Shown: positions 1-13,610, numbered from the stretch's first letter. The stretch: 64,000 bases of DNA from Kryptolebias marmoratus (GCF_001649575.2 NC_051448.1:14536018-14600017); one strand, 5' to 3'. Notes: generated by a model not told the origin, from the sequence alone. Numbers and translations are program-made.

Positions 1-43
<43 letters not shown>
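1..43. repeat. (TA)n microsatellite
   Basis: This is pure alternating TA, and it continues off the left edge of the window. Confidence 0.95.
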
Positions 44-46
<3 letters not shown>

Positions 47-213
47 TTCTCTGCTAAATTTAAATCTTTTCCCTCTGACTTTTAGCTATTCAGCTGTGAC
101 AGCAGTCAATAATGGCTGATTATTCATGTGATCAAAACATTTAGGCAAAAATAAAGTTGACAATTAAATTGAAAATCAAAAAGAATGTTAAGTGGTGTGC
201 CTAAAAATGTCAA

Positions 214-684
214 CTAGTTAATTGGTGTTCACAAGTAATATTTTGACATGCATACTAGGAAATTAGTCAATGTTTTAGGTACACTAGTTAAATAATATTG
301 CTATAAATAGCTTTTGCTAATTGACTAGTAGGCATTTTGTGTGTTACTAGACATCTAGTTAGTTTTTTGGGGGTCACACTAGTCAACCAGTGTGTACTTT
401 TGACAGTCAGTCATCTAGTAGACATCATTTGTTTTTACTAGTTAACATGCAAGGCGTATTGATGCTTACTAGTTAACTTATACTGTACAACAGTCATTGA
501 CTAGTTTGGTTCAGTTTTGCACTAGTGTGTAAAGAAAGCCCACTAGTTGAGACTAGTGCGGCAAAACGGCTGATTAGTATGACTTCTGCTCCAACTAGTT
601 GGCAAAAAAAGTGTCACTAGAAAAATTGTTTCTGGAACTACTGCACCAAAATCCTGAACTACTGCGAATCAAATGTGCAACTAG
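214..684. repeat. CTAG-rich degenerate array
   Basis: Seventeen CTAG tetramers, mostly within ACTAGT, lie in about 470 bp, where roughly two would be expected by chance. Spacings are mostly close to multiples of 10-11 bp (for example 41, 41, 22, 31, 32, 21, 21, 10, 42, 22). No unit is perfectly conserved, so this looks like an old, decayed short-period tandem array. Confidence 0.65.
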
Positions 685-756
685 AGCTGTGTAGATGCGA
701 ACTACTGGTCAAAAATGATGCTTGATATTAAGGATATCAAATAAATACACAAACAG

Positions 757-905
757 CTTGCCATACCTCATAGCACAGTGGTCACAGGTTCAAATCTCAG
801 CTTGGATGTTCTCCTTGGGTTTTTTTCTAGGTATACTCTGGTTTGCTCCATTAAACCAAAAACAAGCATGTTAGATTAATTGGCAACTCTACATTGTCAC
901 GAGCT
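757..905 (+). mobile_element. tRNA-derived SINE remnant
   Basis: The stretch reads like a decayed fish tRNA-derived SINE. A box B-like segment (GGTTCAAATC) follows CACAGTGG, then a degraded GTTCTCC...GGGT...TACTCTGG body and CATGTTAGATTAATTGGC. It carries many substitutions and no intact A box. Confidence 0.6.
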
Positions 906-2320
906 TTAAAGCTTCTCATCTTAAACAAAAAACCAAACACTCCTGCAGCTGCTCTGCTTCCACTGGCTCACGGTTATTCACACACAATGCAAATTTAAGA
1001 GGCTTCCACAGAAAATCAATGAACATTTCTCTGGTTTCAGACACATTTATCAGGAGGAAGAACTCCACTTAACACCACTTAACAAACGCATTAATGTCTG
1101 GGCCGTGATCTTGCCCTGCACCCTGAAGACAGCAGGATTACAGAGTCTGTAGCATATTAAAGGACAAATCACGATGGTCGCATTGACACTTGAATATTAA
1201 ACGAATAAAAGTGCTGAAGACACAGGAGACCTCGTGGGAAATGAGATCCTACTTGCGAGATTATTATTCCTCTTTGGATTATAATGTCCCGAGCAATAAT
1301 TTAAGAATCCCTGATCTACACTTGTGAATTAAATGAAATCTTACGCAGGAACTGAAATTGGATTGCTAATTCTTCTTTGAAGGCCACGTTGTGCCCCAGT
1401 ACGTGCAACAGCAGTGAGTGTGACTGCAGCACCAGCTGGGGAGGAGCTCTGAGGCCAGGAGAGTAAAAAATGACTCACGAGCTACTGTTAGTGAACAGGC
1501 TGCAGAACAATAAGTGATGTGGTGATGCTTGCCTAGTCACAAAGAGTGAATAATGCTCATATACAACAAAACAAAAAAAAGCACAGTTTTCTTTTTTCAA
1601 TAGTAAATGCTAAACAGGCTGAGCTCAACTTCAGTTACACGAGCAGGCTGCAAAGATGAACACATATTTTGCGATGTTTCGGTAAGTTTTCCTGAGAAAA
1701 CCAGACTGAGTGGGGAAATAGTTGCTCATTTTCTAAGCAGTGTGAGTGGGATATACAGATGCTCCTTGAGATTTGGGTTTGAGGGTTTCGTAAGCTTCCT
1801 TTAATAAGAAATTAGACATTTGTAAGCAGGTCATGAAAATCGTCTTAAGTGTTCAATCATATAGCAAGAAGGTTTTTGACTCAAAATAAAAGATACTTCC
1901 TGATTTCAGCAGTTTGCCTCAACTGATGAAGTCAGTTTTCATCAAGTCGAAAATTAATGTGGGAAATAAAAAGGAGCTTGATTACATTTGCTCATCTCTT
2001 ATTTTTCTCCAACGCTGAGGCTGAATGTTATATTTACTGACGGTGGGTTTATTTAAAGTTATGGAAACTCCATTTTGTGTGTTTTGATGATTGCCCACAC
2101 ATGACAGAGAGAGATGTGGAGCTGCAAGGCTACAGGCTGTTCTGTTCACAAATGGATTAGGCAAACAGACACGCGGAACAGCATCCAAACGAGGGCATTT
2201 GTGTTTTGATTACAACGTGTGTATGACAGATCCTTCTGTAACTGTTTACTGAATCTGAGTTTTTTTGTGGTTTTTGTTGTTGTTTTTTTAGCAGCTCTAC
2301 ACACTGCAGCAAACACTCCA

Positions 2321-2323
<3 letters not shown>
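906..2323. other. no gene recognised
   Basis: Unique-looking AT-rich sequence. I see no splice-bounded coding segment and no clear repeat. Confidence 0.5.

Positions 2324-2384
<61 letters not shown>
2324..2384. repeat. (TTA)n microsatellite
   Basis: About 20 uninterrupted TTA triplets. Open frames across it (poly-Tyr or poly-Asn) are artefacts. Confidence 0.95.
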
Positions 2385-2449
2385 TTCAACCAACAGCTTG
2401 GTAAACCTAGGAGACAAAGAGATATTTACAGTAGTTTTTTCTTTTGATT

Positions 2450-2802
2450 TATCCATCCATTGTCTTCTGCAAAAACAACAGGTTTCGGAAGTGAAACCCA
2501 GACACCCCTCTCTTCAGTAACGCTCTCCAGCTCCCCCTAGGGGATCCTAAGGTGTTCCCAGATCAGAGAAGATACATGATCCCTCCAGCGAGTTCTGGGT
2601 CTCCTCCCACTGGGCCATGCCTGGAAAACCTCCAGAAGGAGACACTCAGGAAGCATCTCAGTCAGACGCCCAAAACACCTCAGATGATTTATTTTGATGT
2701 AGAGGATCAGAGGCTCTACTCCGAGCTTCTCCAGGATGATGGAGCTTTTCACATCATCTCTCAGACAGAGCCCGACCATCCCATAAAGAAGAGCTCATTT
2801 TA
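2450..2802 (-). mobile_element. 3' end of a non-LTR retrotransposon (LINE)
   Basis: The minus strand encodes a fragment with the signature GRRPRTRWRDHV, typical of the C-terminal end of fish LINE ORF2, after a decayed ...CFGRLTEMLPE... segment. The element ends at about 2450 with the ATGGATGGAT-type terminus common to such copies. Only the last 350 bp remain, with a deletion inside the coding part. The exact family is not assigned. Confidence 0.75.
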
Positions 2803-4870
2803 GGCACTTGGATCTATTTAGTTATTTGTTCATTCATTTGTGCAATTCCTTAGGTAATTAAATGAACACTGTTTTTTTTCCTATGTTCCTTTTTAGCTTT
2901 TCCAGATACATTGTTTTTTTTAATCACACTATGAAAAAAAAAAGATAACTCCCACATTCTGTTAAAAACAAGGTTTTATTTTTGTTATTTCTTATTAAGG
3001 TTTCTGAGATTTACTTTGGGGGCTAATAAAGCATCTCCAAAAATGCTATGAAGACTTTTTACTCGTTGGAAAGTTGTGCAAAAAGTTTTCCATCACTGAG
3101 TTTGTTCCCTCCATGCAGCAGTAAAATGAGAAATAATTCAAATTAACATGTTTGATTTGAAGTAATTTGTTATTCACATTTCCACTGAATATAATTAAAT
3201 AAAAGGAGGTGAAGTATAAAACACAGTTTTGGGCAGACGGAAATCTCAGACAAATAGACTCATTAAGCTCATGTGGTTCAGACATTAACAGGCTGAACCT
3301 GCCAGATTGTTGTGCAAGAAATATTTTTGGAAGAGTATAAAATGCTTAAAGGATTTTTTTCAACAGCATGAAACAATAACCTTGGCATGCATATGTTTTA
3401 TTATGCAAGTTCTTCAATTTAATGCTAGTACAATTTAATGCTGTTTCGTAATTTTTATTGTAGACCCTAAGGTTACTGTTAAAGACTACAAAAGCATTTC
3501 TGCTATGAGAAAACCTAAATATACAAATATAATAATGTCTTTAAACTAAATGTAGCTTTATGCCTCCAAAGAGAATGTCTCTATTTAGAGGTGAGTATGT
3601 TTGCTTTTGCTTTTCACTCTCAGTGAAGGAAATAAAATATTTTGACAGGTAATTCTGATAAAAAAAACTGAACTGTTAATGTTAATTTCCTTCCTGGACA
3701 ATGAGAAGTGTTTTGGACTAAAAGAGGATCATCAAAATTATCTGAATGCTGATATTGAGAGAGAAGCTCAAAACTGAATCTGTAATGTGACCTTAAAGGT
3801 GCATTTCATGCACTATTTAGTTCTCTGTGGTATAGACTACAATTAAAGGAGAGGCACTTCATCAGGGTTTAAAAACCAAGTTCACTTCTGCTTTAAAAGT
3901 CATAAGTTAGGGAAAAACTTTAAATACAGTAACATGTTTTGGTCTAAAACTAAAAGTGAAGATAATAAATCTGAGCTCTATAATCAGTTCAGTTCATTTT
4001 GTTTTAGTAAAAACAGAGCGACATTAACTCTGGTCTTCAATCCTCTCTGTGTCGAGACTTTTCAGTGAAATAACATGGTTTATTCAACAGAAAATATTTT
4101 TGGAGTTTCTATGTCCTCCAGGTCACCAAAATAAATCAAGTGTTTTGTTTTTTTTTGAGTATAGCTTTTTTTTTCTTTTTGTTTCATACCACTTCATTTT
4201 ACACATCATCCAAAGCAAACCGAAACCAGCGCTGAAAACCCAACCACAGACAAAAAAACCAAATATCTCTATTCAAAGAATTTCAAGCTGAACCCTCCGC
4301 TGGCCTCCATCCATGACTCAGCGCGCCTCTCGATGAGTAAACACAGCGTATTCCCAGGAAAGTCCTTTCAGATGCAATGAAAAGCAAAGGGAGTTCATGT
4401 TTTCACGTAACTCAGACTTTTATCTTGCTGCTGCACTTTTCAGTGAGTCTGTTAGCAAGGGGAAAGCAAAGGGGCACAAGATGAAACTAATTTTATGGAT
4501 TTTTCAAACCCCTCTGGAGAGGCAGCTCGCTACCCTGAAAAGATGTATTTATCAACTCAAATGCAACTAAAAAGGGAAAGAAGAGTCAAAGTTGGGGGAA
4601 CACGGGATTGTATCAAGGACTCTGGACATGCAGCTTTAAAAAGTTGGTCAAAGGCTGCAGCTGTTGAGAGTAAAACTCTCTTTTGTAAGATATGTTGAGG
4701 TAAAAGCAAGACAGTTTTCAGAGTGAATAACAAATTTGTAGAACTTCAGTTAGTTAAACTGTAAGATGAATGATTTGTAAGGCCTGATTTGGATCAGATT
4801 ATTGTTTCAACACACATGCCTTAATTTTGTGTTTAAGCAAACAGAAAACCAGTTCAAATTATAGGACTGT
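2803..4870. other. no gene recognised
   Basis: AT-rich, with several poly-T and poly-A runs. No coding exon or repeat family was recognised. Confidence 0.5.
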
Positions 4871-5112
4871 CCCCTTCCATGCCAGAGTTTTAGACTAAGT
4901 TCATTTAATGTTGAGAAATGACAGAGTTACAGCCATTTTGGTTAAACCATGTAAATACCATTACACACAATATCTTGCGAGATTGCAAGATATTGGCCAT
5001 CTTGAAAGGGTTGACTCCAGAGGGTAGTCACTTGTAGAATCTAATAATTACTTCTGAGTTTCATTGAAATCTGTCCAGTGGTTCATGAGATTCTTTTCCT
5101 TTCACCTTTGAA
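4871..5112 (+). repeat. dispersed GCCAT-rich family, copy 1
   Basis: The copy has the family order GCCAGAGTTTTAG, GAGAAATG, GTTACAGCCATTTTGG, GGCCATCTTGAA, GTTGACTCC, then GTCCAGTGGTTCATGAGA. It also contains a perfect 11-bp inverted repeat (CAATATCTTGC, 4968-4978 and 4985-4995). Confidence 0.75.
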
Positions 5113-6689
5113 ATAAACAAAGTAAACAACAACTGACAGTTACCAGCCTGACTACGGATTGTTTGACTAAACCTAAACTTTTGGGGAGATCAAAATTCAA
5201 GATGTTCAAACTTTATGAACAAACATCTTGGAAATGTAATGAATTAGTTTCTTTTGACATGCAGAAATGCTTATTTTTAGCTTTGAGTGGGAAGCTAAAA
5301 GTAACTTTACTGAAATGCTGCCAGATTCTATCATTTTGTCTTGCATTAGATTCGGATCCAATTGATTTGGAAATTAGATCTGCTGTTCTTCCCAAGTTCC
5401 CCGGGCCCATTTCTATTCATGTCTGTTTGCAGGAAATAGCTGGGGGTTGAGTTATGTTGCTATGATGGCTGTGGTATGTTTTGCAATAATGTTAGGCAGG
5501 TGGTACATAAAAACACCTAATGATGCCAGCGCTCAAGGTTCTCCAAAGGAACATTCCATTTTAACAACCAGAGGAGTGACATTCAGTTCACCTGTTAGGG
5601 GTTTTATTGTGGCTGACAGGTGTCAGTAGGAACCATACTTAGTTACTGTATGTCTGTACTACAGAAAAAAGATGTCATCACAACAAAGTTATGGACTCAT
5701 ACATATTTTAAACCTTAGTCATAATCTTGCATCTTGTTCTTATCTTTGTCAGCTGGCTTACTTTATGCTCATCATCAAACAACATCTGGTATTATTATTG
5801 TTTCCCTACAGAAGTTTGGCTCCAGATGACAGAAGCTGCTGTCTTTCGCACCCTTGCTTCTGAAAGCCGTAATGGTGTCTTTAGCTTTCCGCTAGGCTTA
5901 GTGGCTTAGCTTTTGTTAAACAAACGATGACAACAATGTAATATGACTTGTGCTTTTATTCATCTGAGATTTAGGACCTGTTAAACACAATTTTTATTAT
6001 TTTTTTCCCAGTCATGTTCTGATACAGAAAACAGAAATGAAAGATTACTTTTTGTTATGACAGTAAAATACACATTCTTTCATTGTAATAGTAACAAAGA
6101 TGCCACAAGGGACACATACAAACCACACACACAAAAACACTGGGATGCATTTCATATTTAAAATACAACTGATTAACATTTTTTAAGGCTAGAGAAAAAA
6201 AAAAAACAAAACAGTCATTTCAGTCTGTTGCCTGAGGCAAAAATGCATCAATTCATGTTTAAGGAGAAATTAAAACTCAAGCCTTTTTTTCCACTGCTGT
6301 TGTGTTTTCAGTGCTGTCTGCCTGATAAACATTTTCTCTCCAAGCAGAGTCATGGCTGTCTACAACTTCGGCTAATGTCCTCGGGACAAAAAGGAGTAGG
6401 TTTTAGATAAAATGAATTAAAGTGAACGACTTAAAGGAGCTTGCTGTGTGTGTCTGGTGACACTGATAATTCTTCTGAACAATCTTCAAAGGCCTGTTCT
6501 ATTTTTTCTTCTTCCCACTCAGTGGTTAAAGAAGCCTAAACTTAGACTTTATCCTGTTGTTGACAAAAATCAAAGCTTTGTCCAGTGCATCGTTGCCTAG
6601 ACAATGTATGGAACAATTTGGGTAAAAAAAAACTAATTAAATCTGCAAACATTAAAAAGTAAATTAGGATTTTATTGAAAGAACGCTTA
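5113..6689. other. no gene recognised
   Basis: Open frames on both strands at 5163-5450 are not bounded by splice sites and resemble no family I know. The rest is AT-rich single-copy-looking sequence. Confidence 0.45.
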
Positions 6690-6975
6690 TCGCCAGCCAC
6701 CTTTTATACTACAGTTTTAAATAAAAGTCATCTTTTCTTGAGAAATGGCAGTTATAATTGCTTTTTTCAACCTGAAAAATAATTTTATATGTAATCTCAC
6801 TCTATATCACAATATCTCATGCTCAGAGCGTGTGTTAAGAATGACCTTCAGCTTTTACAACGTCAAATATTCTCTTAATATCTGGAAACTTGACTGAGTT
6901 ATAGCCGTTTTTGTGTTGGCTACGGTCCATTAGCTGTGTCGGCGCAGCCATCTTGAATTGGGTTCATGAAGTGGC
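6690..6975 (+). repeat. dispersed GCCAT-rich family, copy 2
   Basis: Decayed copy: GAGAAATGGCAGTTATA, CTCAGAGCGTGTGTTAAGA, TGAGTTATAGCC and CAGCCATCTTGAATTGGGTT appear in the family order. The right end is truncated. Confidence 0.7.
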
Positions 6976-8459
6976 ACTGGCCCAGAAAACCTACCCATTT
7001 TCTATTTTGTTTTTTTTTTTTGCATAAACTATAAACTTAATAAATTTGTCATTTTTGTTGGTACATGAGATTTTGTTTTTCCTGCATGTGTCCTGTTATT
7101 TTGGAAAAAAAAGTGATGTGCATATGTAAAAAAAAAAAGATGGTTGCAAAATATTTACAAAATTAAAACCATATCAGAAAAGTGGTAAAACTTTTCAAAA
7201 GGTGTCATATCATGTTTTAAATGCAAACAAGCCCTCCAGAAAGTGGAATAAGAGAAAAACTCTATTAAAAAAAAAATCATTTAACACCTTGACATTTTCA
7301 ATAAAAATGTAGAACTCCTTCATTTTTGCTTACATCTGCTGTATATTTGCACTTTGTCTTGATAAGTGGGATTTTGACTCCTATGTTTAAATGTTTTGTG
7401 CATCAATTTTAAAGTTAAATGGTTCAGACAGTAAATGTCCTTCAATTCTGGAATGTCTGAGCCATAAAATGCATTCAAATGTTAAGTATGATAATATGCA
7501 AAGCTTCCTTGCAATAAATCTATCCGAAACATCCAACTTCTGCCAGGTAAGTGTCACATTAACGATTCAGATTTCAGACAAATGACATTTGAACCACCTT
7601 GTCCTCGGTGTGCTCATGCTTGATTGAGTTAATGGCATCTCAGTGGGACTTTAGTTGCAGCTTCTCTCTGCAGACTATAAGGAGGTGAACTACAGTGGGA
7701 TGCAGACAACATGAAACAGAAACAGTAGCTCTCTGAATAACGCCGAAACCTCCCACACACTCTTGCTACTGTCATTATCTTTAACAGTACACCTGGCTCA
7801 TCCCCTGCAGCTGTCACTCAAAACTTCTCCCGTTACTGAACATTTAAGTCAGTTTCTTCCACCAAACTTTAGTCATTCTGCAGTGCCGGTATGTTTTGGA
7901 ACTCCATCATCTCAGCCTGAGCTGCTATTAATATGGAAGTGCAGTACGACACTTGTACTCCCACATTCTGTTACTGAAGAAACAAGAGTTTGTTTGCAGG
8001 AGGCTCAGCCTTACAGCAGAATCTTTAACTGCAATCAATTCTAATTCTATGTCTTTCATAGCTGGATTTTATGATTTACATCCTTACCTATTTTCTGAAG
8101 GCTTTAATACTCAAATTAGACACAAAATTAAACTTTGGGAGACAAATGTTACTGCAGGTTTGTGAGCAGTTTATCACATCTTAAACACTAACTATGCAAA
8201 TTACAATTAAATTTACTTCAAGAAATAATTCAAATCTTTGGAGTGGGGTCTTGCAATGTGATTTGAAAAGTTAATATTTCACCTGCTGTAAACGGTGCTT
8301 TGAATTACCTCAGTTTAAAAAATAGAGTTTATTTTTGACTGAAATGACAAGCTAAGGGCTAGTCAGAGTGAGGCTAAAGGTGGATTTATACTCCTCGAGA
8401 AGTGAAGAAATTGCCTCTCGCTCTTGGGGTTGCGTGACAGAAACCACATAATTTTGTTC
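6976..8459. other. no gene recognised
   Basis: AT-rich at the left, more balanced near 7,600-8,050. Open frames there (up to 93 codons) lack splice context and family similarity. Confidence 0.45.
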
Positions 8460-8620
8460 TCCTAGGAGCTTGATCCACTTTTGTCTTGGCCCTGCTTATA
8501 CTAGCTGCTCACTTGTCGATTCAGACAAATTCTTTGTTACCCCAAACAAAGGTTGTTCAAAGAGCTATCTACAACAGTCAAGAGAATAATTGCTCATGAC
8601 ATTTCCAGAAAACACCACAA
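8460..8620 (+). repeat. single arm of an inverted-repeat element
   Basis: The stretch matches the right arm of the palindromic element at 25730-26345: CCACTTTTGTCTTGGCC, a GTCGATTCAGA-like segment, GAGGTTGTTCA-like sequence and ATCTACAACAG occur in the same order. No matching left arm was found here. Confidence 0.5.
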
Positions 8621-9491
8621 AAAAACCAAATGAAAGTATTGTTTTAACACGTCACAGTATTTTGTTTGTTTTCCTAACTGCATACAAGAGTCCGTATCTT
8701 GGCATAACTTCTGTGCAATGGGTATGTTTATATCTCACAATCACTTAAGGTCAATGGTCAAAATGTGCAATCAAGAGAATTTTGCTGTGACAATTTGGCC
8801 TTTAAACAAATCAAGACCCAAGTGGCAACAATCAGCTGCTGGCTGTGGAATACCTTTAACTCTTGCTTAGACTGAACAGGAGGGATCATTCTGCAGCGAG
8901 GCTGTGGAGGGAAACGATAAAACTAGATGTACTGTAAATACCATCAAAGAGACTGACAAGAGGCAAAATAAGAGACTGTAAAAGAGCAGGATACTTCAGG
9001 ATGAGCCGTGTATAGGAGAGAAACAGAGACACAGTGGAAGGAGGGGAGGATAAAGACAACAGCAGAGCAGCTGAGACAGCCTGACAGACAGGTAGTGATT
9101 TACTCCCTTCCCACTGACTCTCACTCTGTTGTCTCTGTCGCTAATTGACAGTCAATTATCTCTCGATGACAGCCCCATCCAGTGGCAAGTCAGTCTGCAT
9201 GAAGGCTTCGCTGACATCCCCAGGGGACGGCCAAGTTTACAAGACTCCGGTGACGAAACAATCATGCTTGTTGACATCCCTCCTTTCTCCTCGGAGAATC
9301 AGAGGAGAAAGCCCATTGTGTGAGTGAACTCTGGGGGAAGACTAGCTCATTCCAAAAGTGGGGAAGGAGGAGTAAAAAAAAAGGCTGGTTGCAAAATAAG
9401 TGATTGCAGTTGATTATCATGTTGAATGAGAATGGGTAACAGTAGCTATATTAAAAGAAAAAGACCGGATGCAGTCTAATTTAAAGGTGTA
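8621..9491. other. no gene recognised
   Basis: Contains a purine-rich stretch (about 8,940-9,070). I see no exon. Confidence 0.45.
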
Positions 9492-10010
9492 GCATTTCTT
9501 CAAGGAATGAATATTGTCCCACCATCATCCCTGGCATCCCTTAGTTTTAAATTAAGATCATCTAATTTCGAGAAATGGGGAAGTTTTAGAGCTTTTAGTC
9601 AAACCTTCAAAATCACATTATGTGCAAGCTCACACTGTATCCTAAGATCCCATACACAAAGACTCTGCTGGGTATCACTCTCAACTACCAACACATCAAA
9701 TTTTAGCTCAATATATTTAAAAAGGACTACGTTATAGCCAATTTTGTATTAGCTAATGTTGATAATTGTGGAAGCCATTTTGAATTAGATTAACTCCTGT
9801 AAAATTGACAGCTATAGCCATTTTCATGTTTGATAAGTTCAATTATCTGTGGTGGGCATCTTAATTTGGGTTGACTGTAAAAGGTAATCATTTGTGAAAG
9901 TAATAATTGGATGTACCTCCAGAGGTTAGTTAAAATCCATGTACTGGTTCATGAAATTTTTTGCTAACAAACAGACACATGAACACCCAGAAATGGGCTA
10001 CACTATATCT
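9492..10010 (+). repeat. dispersed GCCAT-rich family, copy 3
   Basis: The copy begins with a terminal near-palindrome (CATTTC...GGAATG, 9493-9509) and carries two successive core units: AAGCCATTTTGAATTAGATT near 9,770 and GGGCATCTTAATTTGGGTT near 9,855. It ends after GGTTCATGAAATTTTTTGC. Confidence 0.75.
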
Positions 10011-10208
10011 GAGAGCCAATGCTTCAGCTTGAATGAGTGACACACATGATAGACATTATATAAGTCTCAAAATTAAATACTTGCTCAACTAAGAAAGTTT
10101 CACAAAGCACACAGCCCAAGATATGCTCAATGTTTCTATTCCTACAGTTTTAGCATGATCTTTATCAGAGCTGTCAACTGTTATTCAGGTAATAATTATA
10201 CTTTAGAC

Positions 10209-10543
10209 CAGTAGTTTCCAAACTTTTCAGCTTTCGACCCATAAAATAATAGTGACAAAGGTGTATGTGACTCCATCTATTGGCTGTTTAAATATCCAAA
10301 AATGCTAATGACTCTATTCAATAAGGACATAATGACAACACAAACAGCCTTAACGTCCATTATGCTATTTTTAAAATCAATTTATGGACTTGTATTTCAA
10401 GTTTTTGTAACCATTATGGTACAAACTTAGCATAAAAACTAATTTTTTTATTGTAAGTTGATATCTGGAGATTATCTAAGGACCCCTACTCGGTGTTGAC
10501 TGACCCACACTGGGGTCCCGACCCCAGCTTTGAAAATCATTGC
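10209..10543. mobile_element. palindromic hAT-like MITE
   Basis: The left end CAGTAGTTTCCAAACTTTT is complementary to the right end AAAGCTT-like sequence finishing GAAAATCATTG, with GACCC/GGGTC arms just inside. Flanks CTTTAGAC and CTTTAAAA are a plausible decayed 8-bp target duplication. There is no coding capacity. This is a common class in teleost genomes. Confidence 0.65.
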
Positions 10544-13500
10544 TTTAAAAAAAAAAGGACCTAGCTGTGTGGATTTATGGTAAGAAACTCCAGGTCAAAG
10601 GGAACCTGTGTGAGGTAGCAGCGAAATCAACAAACTGTCCCTGTTACAGCTGCAGAATCAAAACAATATAAAGGCAAAAAAACATATTAAAGACACTTGG
10701 AAATGTCAAACCAGGTTGAAAGTGAGTGTTTTTATGTGTTATGAGTCCTTAAGGCACATCTCAAGCCCCATGACATTTTTTTTTTTTTTCCACCCAGTCA
10801 CAGCTGTTGTAGTTTTTTTTTTTTTTTAGATTTTTTTTTTAATGCAGGGTCTTGTTTCTGGATGGAAGCAGAGCGATAAGGGTGTTTACTTGGCTCGGTA
10901 ATGAAAAGATGTGCTGCCAGGCAAATGGAGCGGTTGCAAGCACCCAACAACACCTGTCCAATCAGCCCTCAAGAAGCCTTAAATGTTTTCAATCAGTGCT
11001 GCTGGTGTATGGGAGCTCGGAGCTGCACAGGGAAACACTGGTAATTGGCTTCTGTTTGTCCTGGTCTTATCAGTGTATTGCTTTCATGGATAACTTGGAG
11101 CTAATTAATCAGGCTGTGGAGGGAGGGCTGGGATTTGCCTCTTTCTCGCTCTTGCTTGCTTCCATTTTCTTTCAAACAACAACTTTTCGAACATTGTACA
11201 GTGAGCCCCCTTTTTAGAACAATTTGACTACAGATACAGAGCGGGTAGAGAAAAACGCCTCAAGTGTTTCCTCTGTTTAACACCCTTTGTTTATACATGT
11301 TTAATCCTGAGCTTTCGTCTCACGCTGCCACTTCAGTTTTGCTTTAATGTTTACAATATGTCTGCACTGGCTGCCCCGCAGCATCTTAAACTCATTTCAA
11401 TGAAAAATAACAAGATTTCATTCTTAGGAAATCATGCTGTTTTCAAATAATTGTTTTGATATAATCCAAGCATTTCATCTATTAATGCCCCAGGAAGTTC
11501 TTTAATGGAGTCTTACCAAACAATCCTCCTCTCTGGATCCCATTGTTACACATATTTATTAAAGAGCCACCGTACAATATAAATATACATGGCTTTTCCT
11601 TAAAGGGATTGTTCAGACATTTTGAAGTGAGGTTCCGTGAAAAGTTCATGAACATTTATTATCTGGCATCTGGTTGGAAATAGGGCTTTGAAGAGGCTCA
11701 GTTTAGTAAAATCATTTAAGTCCGACAGGATTGATGAATGAACAGCTAATCCAAATTCAGCTGAGATCAGAAGTTGCTGCTATTTTTAAACAACTCCGAT
11801 CTCTAAAATTTTATAGGGGTTCCTGCACCACTTTATAAACTTTTACATACAGTAGTCATGATTTTTTACATAACACAGTTAGTTGCATAGAACTTTGTGG
11901 TTATTTGCAAGTGCAAATGGTGTTAGCAGCAGCTAGCTTTAGCACTCTTTTGTTCTCCCATTTCTTTTGTTTTCACCCATGTCTTTTCTAGTTTTTTCCT
12001 TTTCTAGGTGGATTTGTGAGCAGGCACTGCTATGCTGAGATCCCCCAGCAGGTGCTGCTATTGCCTTCCTCTTTGGCTCAACTGGTCACACATACAACTC
12101 ATTACCTCGCAATGAGGCACCTGTTAAAAGGCTGAATTAGAATATTGCTTTCACCAGACCAATAAAGCCACTTTGGTAATTTCCCAGGGGAAGGGGCGCG
12201 TGTTAAGACCTGGATGATTGAGAATCTACACCAGCACTCCTTTGACACTTCTTTTGTTAAAACCTCTCAAAGCCTTCTTGTGTACTAAGACCAATCTACT
12301 TAACTTTGAACTGCAGTAAGCCTCAGCCTTCATACTCACCTGCAGCCTCACCTGCCTGCCCACTCTCCACCATCCTCTTCCTGGCCCTCCTCATTGCCCT
12401 CCTTCTCTTTTCTCCTCAGGCACGTGGGGCAATCAACTTTCCTTCTACCAGTAAAATAAATAAATATAAAATCTCACAAAATGTCACGAGCATCTTCAAT
12501 TATCTCTCCCTCTCTTTTTAGACTAGTGGTGGATATTGTGCATTTATAAACTTGTAATAATAAAAACCCTTTTGATTTTCACCTTATATATGTGATCTTA
12601 AGTCAACACTTAGGTTTAAACTAACATTATGACAATAGCATTTGTATGAACACTATGAAATTTTGGAAAATGTATATGGTATTTTTACAAGTTATTTCAA
12701 ATTTCTTTAAAAAAATCTTGCCTTTTTTAATACTGTTTTGTGTAACAAAAGGGGCATTTTGAAACTCACTGGCTCTGTACTTGCAGTCCTGAAAGATCCA
12801 TTAAATTTCAGCAGACAGTTTACAGGGCAAGCCGGAGACTACACAGGTGTTTAATATTGTTGAACACATGTCCTGCAGTTGCTGTTCTCTCAGCAGGATG
12901 TCCCCCTCATGGCTTCGTAAAGGCTTCACTTGGCTAACGTTCAAGCTGTTGTTTCCGTAAGTATCCATCTCCCTTGCCTTAAAAGGGGAACAGCAGGCGT
13001 GAACACCTCAGCAAGGCTCTACGCTTCACAAACCATGCTTAGTACACACAAGATGAGTGATGAATATCCCCTTTGTGGGTTGGAAGAAAAAGGCTCATGC
13101 ACTCTCTCTGAACAAGAAGGGTAACTGTAGGTGCGTTCATTGGGAAGTTTGGATCAGGATGAGATTTTGTTTGTGAAATGCCACTTCAGCTTCCAAAATG
13201 CACTTGTGGTGGATGAGTACTAGTGTGTTTTTAGAATATGCTTTAAAAACTGGTTGAACATTAATCGTGATATTCAGTCGTTTTGCAAGCCGAAACCTTT
13301 TCCACACTACATGAAATCAATAAACCTACACCGATGAAGAGCTCTAGCAGGGCCGACACATGAAGCCTTGGTTTTGTCAATAGCTTGTATTCAGGAGAGA
13401 TGGTTATATCCTTATATTTAGTACTTTGTTCACTTCTGAAGATGAAAATAAATCCCTGGGCTTAAGCTGCTTTTTTATATATATGCACTCACAGCAGGGA

Positions 13501-13566
13501 GTAGGACACTGAGCAGAGGAGGAAAGACACACACACAAATTGTATCCTACTGAGAGGTGCTGGGTA

Positions 13567-13570
<4 letters not shown>
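10544..13570. other. no gene recognised; candidate conserved non-coding block
   Basis: Poly-T runs lie at 10780-10840. The block 10850-11217 is more balanced in composition, stays open on the plus strand for 121 codons and holds TAATTA and CTTATC motifs. It reads more like a regulatory block than a protein. Nothing else was recognised. Confidence 0.35.

Positions 13571-13610
<40 letters not shown>
13571..13610. repeat. (AT)n microsatellite
   Basis: Twenty perfect AT units. Confidence 0.95.

Noticed and set aside
2157..2456. poly-Asn and poly-Tyr frames
   Set aside because: These are translations of the (TTA)n microsatellite.
5163..5450. overlapping 95- and 65-codon frames on both strands
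   Set aside because: They occur by chance in AT-rich DNA, with no similarity or splice context.
10852..11217. 121-codon frame as a gene
   Set aside because: There are no splice signals at sensible positions and no recognisable domain. I prefer a non-coding block.
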